Positions 25,021-33,339 of a stretch of 35,007 bases of DNA are shown one piece after another. The notes under the pieces were generated by a model. That model was not told the DNA's origin. It ran no database searches and saw nothing but the letters and a program-made list of their open reading frames with translations. The position numbers and the translations under genes are program-made. Origin of the DNA: Calditrichota bacterium (GTDB lineage: Bacteria; Calditrichota; Calditrichia; RBG-13-44-9; J042); NCBI GenBank assembly GCA_013150955.1, contig JAADJD010000024.1, positions 68,518 to 103,524 of the forward strand. The letters are read 5' to 3'. Position 1 is the first letter of the stretch. Every line of letters starts with the position of its first letter.

Positions 25021-25239
25021 ACCCGTTGTGCTACTTCAGGATAAAGCAAGTATTTAGAAAAACCGTTAAAACGATTAAGAATCAACCGGTTACATTATCC
25101 ATACTTCTGGCTGAAGACAGGAGTTAATAGAATTTCTCATTCATTAACACCCAGATTTATCTGGGTGAATAACTCCTATAGTAACAATAAGTTGTAGAAC
25201 CACTTTAACGGTTTGGGTTGTCTAATTAGCACAATGGGT
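25021..25239. mobile_element. Palindromic MITE/BIME-like element, copy B
   Basis: A 219-bp element homologous end to end to 2213-2424. Terminal inverted repeats are acccgttgtgct (25021-25032) and agcacaatgggt (25228-25239), 11 of 12 positions matching. Near-terminal 'aaaccgttaaa' is mirrored by 'tttaacggttt'. A perfect 8-bp hairpin cacccaga-ttta-tctgggtg lies at 25148-25167. It is flanked by AAAAATA on both sides (25014-25020 and 25240-25246), the reverse complement of the repeat flanking copy A. No open reading frame of note. Confidence 0.8.
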
Positions 25240-25365
25240 AAAAATAATAAAATACATTGGCTTGTGTCTGAATGAGAATTTGTTCCAGGGTTTATTCGCG
25301 ATTTTGCAGATACTTTCTGGCTTTATTCACGCGATTCGCGGTTTAATGCCTAATTTTATTTAAGC
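25240..25365. repeat. Dispersed ~165-bp repeat, right part of a unit interrupted at its left by copy B
   Basis: The sequence resumes with 'aaaaataataaaatacattg' and continues through the 'gtttattcgcgattttgcag' core to 'gattcgcggtttaatgcc'. The left arm of this unit is missing; the palindromic element lies where it should be. It ends 13 bp from the queG stop codon. Confidence 0.8.
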
Positions 25366-25377
25366 ATCGCGAATGGG

Positions 25378-26364
25378 CTATTTTTCTCTGGACGCCTGAG
25401 GATGTACTGCCGGCGACTGTTTCCAGAGCCGATAGGCCCGTCTCACCTGCCGCATGAACCGCTCATACCCCGCACGCATGACCGGCGTGCCCCGGAATAT
25501 CTTTTCGAACTGCTCCCGGCTCATGCGAACCATCCGGGACAGTTTCCACCACCCGTCCGGAATCCGGCTGCGAAAATCGGTTTCCGCTGTATCCTGACTG
25601 AAGCGGTTCCAGGGGCAGACCTCCTGACAGATATCGCAACCGAATACCCAATTTCCCATCTGGTCTTCCAGATCGGGGGCAATCTCACCCACGTGCTCAA
25701 TCGTTAAATAAGAAATGCAGCGGCTGGCGTCCAGCACGTAGGGAGCTATCAGGGCATCGGTGGGACAGGCATCCAGGCATCGGGTGCAGCGGCCACAAAA
25801 ATCCATTTCAAACGGCGTATCCGGTGGTAGCTCCAGCGACAGCAGCAGGGCTCCCAAAAAGAAGTACGATCCTCGCTGTTTTAAAATCAAATTGGTGTGC
25901 TTACCAATCCAACCCAATCCCGCCCGTCGGGCCAGCGGCTTTTCCATGATGGGAAACGAATCCACACAAACCCGCCCTTTTGCCTCCGGCTGCAATTCCT
26001 GGATGTATCTCAGCAACCGTTTTAATTTCTTGCGCATCACCCGGTGATAATCGCGTCCCCGGGCGTAAATGGAAACGTTGCCCTCATCAGGGGTGCGGGA
26101 GATGGGCTCATTCTCCCGATAGTAATTCAACGCTACCATTACCACGGATCGAGCATCTGGAAAAAAAGACTGCGGTCGGGCCCGATGATCCCCATATCGG
26201 GCCATCCAGTCCATGGTACCATGATACCGACGATCAAGCCACCAGCGCAGTCGATCGGCTTCTTCTGGCAGGGAATCCGCCGTGGTAATCCCCACTGCAC
26301 TAAATCCTTCGGCAAGCGCGCGTTCCTTAATGCGTCGGGCCAATTCCTGAGGGGTAAGGGTCAT
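25378..26364 (-). CDS. queG: Epoxyqueuosine reductase
   Basis: QueG is a cobalamin and Fe-S enzyme that performs the last step of queuosine synthesis in tRNA. The 328-aa protein contains the B12-binding region with VDSFPIMEKPLARRAGLGWI (catalytic Asp 135) and two ferredoxin-type [4Fe-4S] sets: C190-x2-C193-x2-C196-x3-C200-P, and C216 with C243-x2-C246-x3-C250-P (FGCDICQEVCPWN). It lacks the extended HEAT-repeat C-terminus of some homologues, as many bacterial QueG do. It is 27 bp downstream of the glycerophosphodiesterase gene and probably cotranscribed. With miaB and mtaB, it is the third anticodon-loop modification enzyme in the window, two of them requiring Fe-S clusters for sulfur insertion. 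Confidence 0.97.
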   Translation of the reverse strand: MTLTPQELARRIKERALAEGFSAVGITTADSLPEEADRLRWWLDRRYHGTMDWMARYGDHRARPQSFFPDARSVVMVALNYYRENEPISRTPDEGNVSIYARGRDYHRVMRKKLKRLLRYIQELQPEAKGRVCVDSFPIMEKPLARRAGLGWIGKHTNLILKQRGSYFFLGALLLSLELPPDTPFEMDFCGRCTRCLDACPTDALIAPYVLDASRCISYLTIEHVGEIAPDLEDQMGNWVFGCDICQEVCPWNRFSQDTAETDFRSRIPDGWWKLSRMVRMSREQFEKIFRGTPVMRAGYERFMRQVRRAYRLWKQSPAVHPQASREK

Positions 26365-26391
26365 GATGTCGCCAACGGGTTGGGGTGTAAA

Positions 26392-27159
26392 TTATCCCTG
26401 GGTGACCAGTGGGGATGTTTCCCGAATCTTTTTGACCACCTGAAAATACACTTCCGGTTTGTTGGTAATGATCGCATCCACCCCCAGCCGGATCATCTTT
26501 TCCATGGCCTTTGGCCGATCCACCGTCCACACATGAATGGCAAATCCCCGCTCATGCAAATGATCCACATAAAACTGGTTGACCAGTCGGTGGTTGGGAT
26601 GCATGGAGTGCAAGATTTCCTGTTCGATGAACAGGGTGTAAATTTTGTGCCGGAAAATGTATCCCAGATGATATTCTGGCGCCAGGGCTGCAATTCGCTT
26701 TAAAATTTTAAAATTAAAGGAAGAAATGATGATATTCTCCCGCAGTTTAAAATCGCGGAGCATCTTTACCAATCGGGCTTCCAGTCCATCCATGTAAAAG
26801 GGGTGCGGTTTAATATCCAGATTAATCAACACCCGATCGCGTAACAGATCCAGCACATCCTCCAGGGTGGGAATGCGATGATTGGGATCGCCCCGAAGAT
26901 AAATGCGTCTCAGCTTCTCGATGGGCATTTTGTGCACTTTGCCCAGTCTACCGGTCATTCGCAGTAGCCGCCGATCGTGAAACACCACAATGTCCCGCGT
27001 AGCCGTAAACCGGATATCCAGCTCGATGCCATCGCAACCCATCTGGATGGCCTCTTCGAAGGATTGAAGGGAATTCTCCGGAGCGACCGCATGAGCCCCT
27101 CGATGCGCAAACACCAGGGGAAACCGCCGCTTCTCGAACAACCGTGGAACAGGTGTCAT
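26392..27159 (-). CDS. ugpQ: Glycerophosphodiester phosphodiesterase (GDPD family)
   Basis: The 255-aa TIM-barrel protein hydrolyses glycerophosphodiesters to sn-glycerol 3-phosphate and an alcohol. Family residues are present: HRG (19-21), PENS (27-30), E46 and D48 in GIELDIR as metal ligands, H61 in VVFHD as the second catalytic His, and the late LDIKPH and VWTVDRP segments. No signal peptide is seen, so it is probably cytosolic. ATG 27157-27159 lies about 27 bp after the start predicted from the promoter at 27193-27221. It leads a two-gene unit with queG. The symbol is by family; orthology to E. coli UgpQ is not proven. Confidence 0.93.
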   Translation of the reverse strand: MTPVPRLFEKRRFPLVFAHRGAHAVAPENSLQSFEEAIQMGCDGIELDIRFTATRDIVVFHDRRLLRMTGRLGKVHKMPIEKLRRIYLRGDPNHRIPTLEDVLDLLRDRVLINLDIKPHPFYMDGLEARLVKMLRDFKLRENIIISSFNFKILKRIAALAPEYHLGYIFRHKIYTLFIEQEILHSMHPNHRLVNQFYVDHLHERGFAIHVWTVDRPKAMEKMIRLGVDAIITNKPEVYFQVVKKIRETSPLVTQG

Positions 27160-27192
27160 CGATTAATCCAAGTGAATTTCAAATCAGCGGGT

Positions 27193-27221
27193 AATTTAAG
27201 CAGAAAGCACCAATTTTTCAA
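27193..27221 (-). promoter_or_regulatory. Sigma-70-type promoter for ugpQ-queG
   Basis: On the minus strand, TTGAAA (27216-27221, 5/6) and TAAATT (27193-27198, 4/6) are 17 bp apart, about 34 bp upstream of the ugpQ start codon. The 300-bp divergent gap 27160-27459 otherwise holds only the weaker plus-strand candidate at 27325-27353. Confidence 0.5.
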
Positions 27222-27324
27222 CCGGTGAAACAATCGTCTGAACAGTAACCGCAAAATGCTGCTCCGCCCCAGAAATGGTTGCAATTAATGAAAAATCCCC
27301 TTAGATTGTTTGAAACGATTGAAA

Positions 27325-27353
27325 TTGCCGATAACGCACGTTGAGTTTATACA
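27325..27353 (+). promoter_or_regulatory. Possible promoter for the 733-aa exoprotein gene
   Basis: TTGCCG (27325-27330, 4/6) and TATACA (27348-27353, 4/6) are 17 bp apart. This would give a leader of about 100 nt before ATG 27460. The match is modest. Confidence 0.35.
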
Positions 27354-27459
27354 TTCAGCGGCTGGCAATATCTGCACCCATCGAATGACAGGCTCCCCGG
27401 GATTTTTGATCTTTTAAAATAACCATTCACCATCATTTGAATGGAGGGAGGACAGTCTC

Positions 27460-29661
27460 ATGAAACGGCAATCGTTTTCATGCCTTCTGTACCTTGGACT
27501 GGCCCTGATGTTCATGGCCACCCTGGTGACTCCCCTGCTCTCTCAAAATGGTTCCTGGATCGCACAGCCCATTTCGCGGGACATGAGCGGAGAATGGTTG
27601 CACGGATGTGGGAAAACGGTGGCTGCGGTAACCTGCCAATCGGCTGCATTCATTTACTTTTTCGATATCCGAACATCCCGCTGGTCAACTGTGGATTTTC
27701 CTGGAACCCAGACGTTCCGGGGATTGGCGGTAGCCGGTCAGGTGGCCATGGCGTATAGCGATTCGTTTCTGGTGGGATTCAGCGGGATTACCTCCAGCTG
27801 GGACACCCTGACGTACCGGGGCCAGCCTCTGGATCCCGACCCCTGGCTCAAAGAACGCAGCTGGGGTGCCGGGGAAAAGCTGGCCTGGTTTGTTACCGAT
27901 AGCTACGTGTACGTGTTTGATGGGGAGCTGGGACAGTGGCAGGCCCTCCCTTACTCCCTATCCTTCGAATATTCCCGCGGTCACGGACAGTTCTGGTCGA
28001 TCGATGATTACGTGGGAATCACCCTGGCCAATCCATTTGATAATCAATATTCCAATATTGCTTACAGCTTGCCGGCACATGCGTTTGCGGTGTTGCCGGA
28101 TGGGGGTTATGTAACACAGGATGCCTGGCGGCTCAATCACGGATTTGTGGCCTTTCGGGAGGCCGGGGACGGTTATCAATACATCGGATACAGCGCATTC
28201 ACCAATCGGTTTGAGACCATCTCTTCCAACCTTTACCGACTGGATCCACAGGTGGATTACAATCCGGCGCAGGTTACCACGCGAACCACCTTTGTCTTTT
28301 CCACAAAACAGCTGGTGAGTGATCCCGATAATTACGTCCTGACGTCGTACGGCTTCGACACACGATCGGGTGATTGGGTACAGCACAGCTGGGGATACCA
28401 CGAAAGCGAGTGGAACGTGGGCATGTGGCGTTGTGGGGGGCAGTTTGCGGTGATTCCACTGATCCATCAGAATCAGAACACCAACTTCTTGCTATTTTCC
28501 GGTGTGGATCAAACATTTTCCCTGCTGATGCCGGGACTCAAGCAGGGCAGTGCCAGTTGCGGGGGCACCGTTCTGGCCGGCTACGACTCCACCCGCACCT
28601 GGTTTTACTCCGTGTCCACGGGAGCGTCTCATTCCCTTTCACACAATCCAGCCACCCTGCACAGTCGCATATTTGGCGACCATTTTGGACTGGTTATTAA
28701 AGAGCCAGCAGACAATTCCAGCATCCTCTATTTACAGACATTTCACGAACAACGGGATCGCGTCACGGAGCATACTCTTCCTTTAAACCGGGGCTCTGGC
28801 CCAAATACCCCGTACCTGGCCCTCTTCAGCACCTATGGGAATAATAACGAAGTGTTCTTTTATTCGGGCATCCTGGACACCCACCTTCTGATTCCCTTTA
28901 CTTCCCCGGTGCAACCCAATCAGCTCCATGCCAGCGGGATGCTGGCTTACGTCATCACCACCGAAAAGTTCACATTGTACGATGCCACGTTAAATGTAAC
29001 ATATGATATTCCCCAGACCATCTCCAGCTCTGGCGTTGCCAGCGGGACATCCGTTGCCCTGATCATGGCCGGCTCGAATACGGTATATACATACAATACG
29101 ATAAATCATCTGTGGGAAATGCAAACCATTCCCGAAACCCCGCAATACGTGTATTGTGGTCAAACCGTTGGACTGATTCAAACACCGGACTGGCAACGTA
29201 AGATGTATGCCTACAACGGTTATCGGGGAGCGCTTGTCCCATTAACGGTTGAAGGCAACTGGGTTTATGCCCCACCCCGGGTCAACGGGGACATTGCTCT
29301 GGTGGTTCGGGACACCTTAGTTTATGCCTTTACTCCCGAGCTGGAAACAGCCATGGGTTCCCCGGAACCGGTGCCGGTGGCAAACCGGATGATACTCTAT
29401 CCCAATTTTCCCAATCCCTTCAATGCAACCACGATGATCCGATATTCCCTTCCCCACCGGGAACACGTGGTGGTGCGGATTTTTGACATTCGGGGTCGGT
29501 CGATCATCACCCTGGTGGATCGGTTCCAAAAAGCGGGAATTCACACAATCCGATGGAATGGAGTGAACAGTTCCGGCCAATCGGTTCCCAGCGGCGTCTA
29601 TCTTTACCAGCTACAAACGGGCCATGGAAAAACGGCCCGTAAGATGGTGGTGTTGAAATAA
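27460..29661 (+). CDS. Secreted protein with C-terminal FlgD-like sorting domain
   Basis: The 733-aa product begins with a signal peptide (about 1-29, ending PLLSQ) and has a strong Shine-Dalgarno (GGAGGGAGG) before ATG 27460. The main body (about 35-630) is a beta-rich array of loosely repeated segments with alternating aromatic, Gly and Asp residues, e.g. WSTVDFPGTQTFRGLAVAGQ, suggesting a propeller-like fold; no catalytic motif is seen. The last ~90 residues form a FlgD-like Ig domain with YPNFPNPFNATTMIRYSLP, then VRIFDIRGRSIITLV and VPSGVYLYQLQ...KMVVLK. This is the C-terminal domain common on exported proteins of the FCB group and often linked to type IX-like secretion. Unlike its two minus-strand neighbours, its reading frame is intact. 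Confidence 0.87.
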   Translation: MKRQSFSCLLYLGLALMFMATLVTPLLSQNGSWIAQPISRDMSGEWLHGCGKTVAAVTCQSAAFIYFFDIRTSRWSTVDFPGTQTFRGLAVAGQVAMAYSDSFLVGFSGITSSWDTLTYRGQPLDPDPWLKERSWGAGEKLAWFVTDSYVYVFDGELGQWQALPYSLSFEYSRGHGQFWSIDDYVGITLANPFDNQYSNIAYSLPAHAFAVLPDGGYVTQDAWRLNHGFVAFREAGDGYQYIGYSAFTNRFETISSNLYRLDPQVDYNPAQVTTRTTFVFSTKQLVSDPDNYVLTSYGFDTRSGDWVQHSWGYHESEWNVGMWRCGGQFAVIPLIHQNQNTNFLLFSGVDQTFSLLMPGLKQGSASCGGTVLAGYDSTRTWFYSVSTGASHSLSHNPATLHSRIFGDHFGLVIKEPADNSSILYLQTFHEQRDRVTEHTLPLNRGSGPNTPYLALFSTYGNNNEVFFYSGILDTHLLIPFTSPVQPNQLHASGMLAYVITTEKFTLYDATLNVTYDIPQTISSSGVASGTSVALIMAGSNTVYTYNTINHLWEMQTIPETPQYVYCGQTVGLIQTPDWQRKMYAYNGYRGALVPLTVEGNWVYAPPRVNGDIALVVRDTLVYAFTPELETAMGSPEPVPVANRMILYPNFPNPFNATTMIRYSLPHREHVVVRIFDIRGRSIITLVDRFQKAGIHTIRWNGVNSSGQSVPSGVYLYQLQTGHGKTARKMVVLK

Positions 29662-29673
29662 GGAATATTTTCC

Positions 29674-32534
29674 TTATTTCATCAGTACCATTTTGCGCAC
29701 CTGCTCAAATTGGCCAGCCCTCAGGCGGTAGAAATAAATACCTGCGGGTACATTCAGACCGCTCTCATCCCGGCCATCCCATTGCACCGTGTAACGGCCG
29801 GCTGTTTGACGCCAGTTAACCAGTGTACGCACTTTCTGGCCCAGACTGTTGTATATCACCAGCGTCACATCCCCTGCCCGGGGCAACGCATAACGAATCG
29901 TCGTTTGGGGTTGAAGGGATTGGGGTAATTGGGATGCAACGCGTAAGCCGCGATGGTTGCTTCCGAACCGGTTTCCATACCGGTGTAGGGATCGTTCCAA
30001 TCCAACACATTGGCCCAGATGTCGTAGCCGGTGCCGCCCACATGGCTGGTCGTCCATGTCGTATAAATCCGTTGATTCCATAATTTTACATTTGGGATAA
30101 ATTGGTTTCTATTTTTATGCTTTGTCACCACAAAATTGTTACCCATAGGCATACCGTCCGAAGTATAACGTTGACCGTAAACATCCCAATCCCCATTACG
30201 ATTATCCTGCCATACAACGACAAAATTGTCCTTAGCAACCAGGGATATAGAGGGTCGCCATTGCCATGCTTTACCATCATCCTCATTGACTTTGAAGTTC
30301 GTTCCGATGGGTGCGCCATTTGATTTGTATCGCTGACCATAAATATCCCAATCCCCATCACGATTATCCATCCAGACAATCACAAAATTGCCATAAGTAT
30401 CCAGCGATATGGAAGGAAACCAATGAGTTACATCGCCGCTGTCATCATTTACTTTAAAATTTGATCCAATTGGGGTGCCATGCGAGTCATAACGCTGAGC
30501 ATAAATATCCCAATCCCCATTACGTCGATCTACCCACGCAATTACAAAATTGCCCTTTGCATCCAATGATATAGAGGGAGTCCTTTGCCATTCACTACCG
30601 TTGTCATCATTAACCTTGAAGTTCGATCCAATGGGAATACCGCCAAGGTCATAACGCTGAGCGTAAATATCAGCATTTCCATTTCGATAATCCTCCCACG
30701 CAATCACAAAATAACCTTCCTTACTTAATGATACAGACGGGCATCTTTGCCGTGCGCTACTATTGTCATCATTGACCCTGAAATTGGGTCCTCTTGGTGT
30801 GCCGTCTGATGCATAACGCTGAGCATAAATATCCCAATCCCCATTGCGTTGATCGTGCCATACTATCACAAAACTGCCCCGCGAATCCAATGAAATAGCT
30901 GGATACCACTGTCCCGCACTACCACTGTCATCGTTGACTTTAAAGTTTGACCCGATGGGAATGCCGTCAAATGTATAACGTTGAGCGAATATGTCAGCAT
31001 ATCCATTGCGATAATCTTCCCAAACAATCACAAAATTGCCACTTCTATCCAGAGATATGGAAGAATACCTTTGCCTTGCACTACCACGATCATCGTTAAT
31101 TTTAAAGTTTGACCCTACAGGAGTGCAATTCGAAGTATAACTTTGTCCATATATATCGGTATCTCTATTACGATGATCTTGCCACACAATCACAAAATTA
31201 CCAGCCATATCCAATGATGTGGAAGGTAACACTTGACTTGTATTGCTGTTGTCATCATTAACCTGGAAGTTCGATCCTATCGGAATGCCCTCTGAGGTGT
31301 AACATTGAGCGTAAATATCGGCATTCCCATTGCGATAATCTTGCCACACAATCACACAATTACCAGATCCATTTAGCGATATCGAGGGGAGTGATTGATC
31401 TGCACTGCTGTTGTCATCGTTGACTTTAAAGTTTGCCCCTATGAGAGTGCCGTCTGAATAATAACGCTGAGCGTAAATATCCCGGTTCTCATTCCGTTGA
31501 TCCACCCACACAATTGTAAAATTTCCATCTGCATCATGGGATATAGAAGGATATTCTTGAAGTGAATCGCCACTGTCATCGTTGACTTTAAAATTGGATC
31601 CTATGGGAACGCCATTGGATGTATAACGCTGAGCGTAAATATCGGCATTCCCATTGCGATAATCTTGCCACACAATCACAAAATTGCCACTTCTATCCAG
31701 AGATATGGAGGGAAAAGACCATCTCGATACGCTGCTTTCGGCATCATTGACTTTAAAATTCGAACCTATTGGGGTGCCGTCTGAATCATAATGCTGAGCC
31801 CAAATTTCCCACTCCCCATTGCGACGATCTACCCACACAATAACAAAATTACCATTTGCATCCATTGATACAGAAGGGTATTCCTGGCTTGCACCAGCAC
31901 TATCATCGTTTACTTTGAAATTTGACCCCATGGGTTTACCACTCGTTGCATAGCGCTGGGCATAAATATTCCAATCCCCATCACGATAATCCTGCCACAC
32001 AATTACACAATTGCCATGTGCATCTAATGAGATGGTAGGGGACACTTGCCATGCACTGCCATCGTCATCATTGACTTTGAAATTCGACCCATTAGGAGTG
32101 CCATCCAGGGCGTAACGCTGAGCGTAAATATCCCAATCCCCATTGCGTTCATCGTACCACACGATAACAAAATTACCATTTTCATCCATCGAAATTTGTG
32201 GATTCCATTGAAAGGCTTCTCCAACATTTTCATTTACCTGAAAATCTTCAATAATTGCCTGGAGCGGCAACCGTTCCTCAGCAGTTGACGCATGGTTGCC
32301 TGGGTTGGTCACAGGAATTCCCAAAACGGCAGGTACATCATGCCAGTTATAGCACCACTCCCGTAGCCAATGATCCCCCAAAGGAATCTCCTCTGGCACC
32401 ACTCCCCTCATACGCCAATTCTCCTGTTCACTTTCTGTAAGAAACGGGAAATTGGGATGAAAGAAAAACTGCGCCCAAACGGGAAAGATGAGAAATAAAA
32501 GTATTGGAATACTTTTAAAATATCTTAACAACAT
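29674..32534 (-). CDS. Secreted repeat (beta-propeller-like) protein with C-terminal sorting domain; frameshifted
   Basis: The start is ATG 32532-32534, 5 bp after GGAGGAG, giving a signal peptide (MLLRYFKSIPILLFLIFPVWAQ). Thirteen ~54-aa repeats follow, built on PSISLDxxGNFVIVWxDxRNG, DIYAQRYxSxGxPIGSNF and KVNDD, plus a degenerate last one. The frame then breaks in the sorting domain. After HPNYPNPFNP the minus strand has CCCCAAACG where one more C would restore QTTIRYALP, and the continuing frame reads to LRAGQFEQVRKMVLMK and stops at 29674. With one base added, the gene is exactly 954 codons. The break is at the G-run 29907-29910 (plus strand). As given, the protein ends early at 29865 without its full sorting domain. 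Sequencing error, recent mutation and phase variation are all possible. Function unknown, probably surface-exposed. Confidence 0.85.
30113..32219 (-). repeat. Thirteen tandem 162-bp coding repeats
   Basis: The period is exact at most joints: for example, 'ataaatatcccaatcccca' occurs 162 bp apart at 30346 and 30508. Each unit encodes 54 aa with the core SLDxxGNFVIVWxDxRNG and SNFKVNDD. Units differ at many codons, often silently, so the array is not a very recent expansion. Confidence 0.88.
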
Positions 32535-32816
32535 GACACTCCTCCATATGGTGGATAGAACGTAACAAAATTGAGGCCGATACAACTTTCTTTGAGAAAT
32601 CAACAAATCCATATCACAAAAACTTTAATAAATTTTTTCAATGGCTTCTTATCTTGTGTTACCATTTCAAAATTCCAAGATCCAGTTCGAACACTTGCTT
32701 AATTGACAATTACTATGCCAAAATAAAAATGCCGTTTTGTCTTAATTTTTAAAAGATATTGTGCAATTATTGAGACTTCTATTCAGTGAGGTGTGTTATA
32801 ATTGACACAGCTGATC
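32535..32816. other. AT-rich leader of the frameshifted repeat-protein gene
   Basis: About 280 bp of AT-rich sequence upstream of the ATG at 32534. The frame of that gene stays open to 32612, but the Shine-Dalgarno and signal peptide favour the later start. I see no gene and no convincing promoter pair. Confidence 0.5.
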
Positions 32817-33174
32817 CCAAATTAAGCATTAAAATCGCAAATCATACAAATGAATCCAGAAGATAATAACAAAATAGTGAATAACCCTCAGAATCCATTT
32901 TTTATCCCGGATGAAGCATCCACAATCTGCTATTGGGTGATTTGATATGATTAAACCCAGATTATGCATTAGCCTACGAATGACACGAATTAACGCGAAC
33001 AAAAATAATCCCAGATTATGCATTAGAACCACGAATCACACGAATTCACACCAATAAAAATAATAAAATGCACTTGATGCTATCTGAATGAAAATTCGTT
33101 CGGGGTTTATTTGCGATTTTGCGGTTATTTTAGGATTCATTCGTGGGATTTGCGGTTTGATGCATTATTTGGGA
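32817..33174. repeat. Cluster of dispersed ~165-bp repeats
   Basis: A complete unit spans 33010-33174 (cccagattatgcattagaac ... tgatgcattatttggga). A more decayed inverted copy and an extra arm occupy 32817-33009. The complete unit retains 'accaataaaaataataaaat', the sequence into which the palindromic element appears to have inserted elsewhere. Confidence 0.85.
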
Positions 33175-33195
33175 TAAACCGGTTTTAGCAACATT

Positions 33196-33234
33196 ACCTT
33201 CCTCCCCCTTTTGAAAGTAAGTGGGGAGGAAGGT
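33196..33234. repeat. Perfect 12-bp GC-rich inverted repeat
   Basis: ACCTTCCTCCCC (33196-33207) and GGGGAGGAAGGT (33223-33234) are exact inverted repeats around a 15-bp loop. The site is about 110 bp beyond the stop of the FG-GAP-like protein gene (minus strand). No T-run follows on either strand, so it is not a standard intrinsic terminator. Confidence 0.75.
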
Positions 33235-33339
33235 CCGGTTGTTTAGAAAAACATGGGGAACAGTCTCTTATTTATCATTCTCATTTTGCAATCTGTGCAA
33301 TGGGTAATGTAATAAACAATCTTTTCATCCTCTCATTTT

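Noticed and set aside
29655-29680. Bidirectional terminator between the 733-aa exoprotein gene and the convergent frameshifted gene
   Set aside because: A stem GAAATAAGGA/TCCTTATTTC can form, but it arises from the two similar gene ends (K-stop) and is AT-rich, with no following T-run on either strand.
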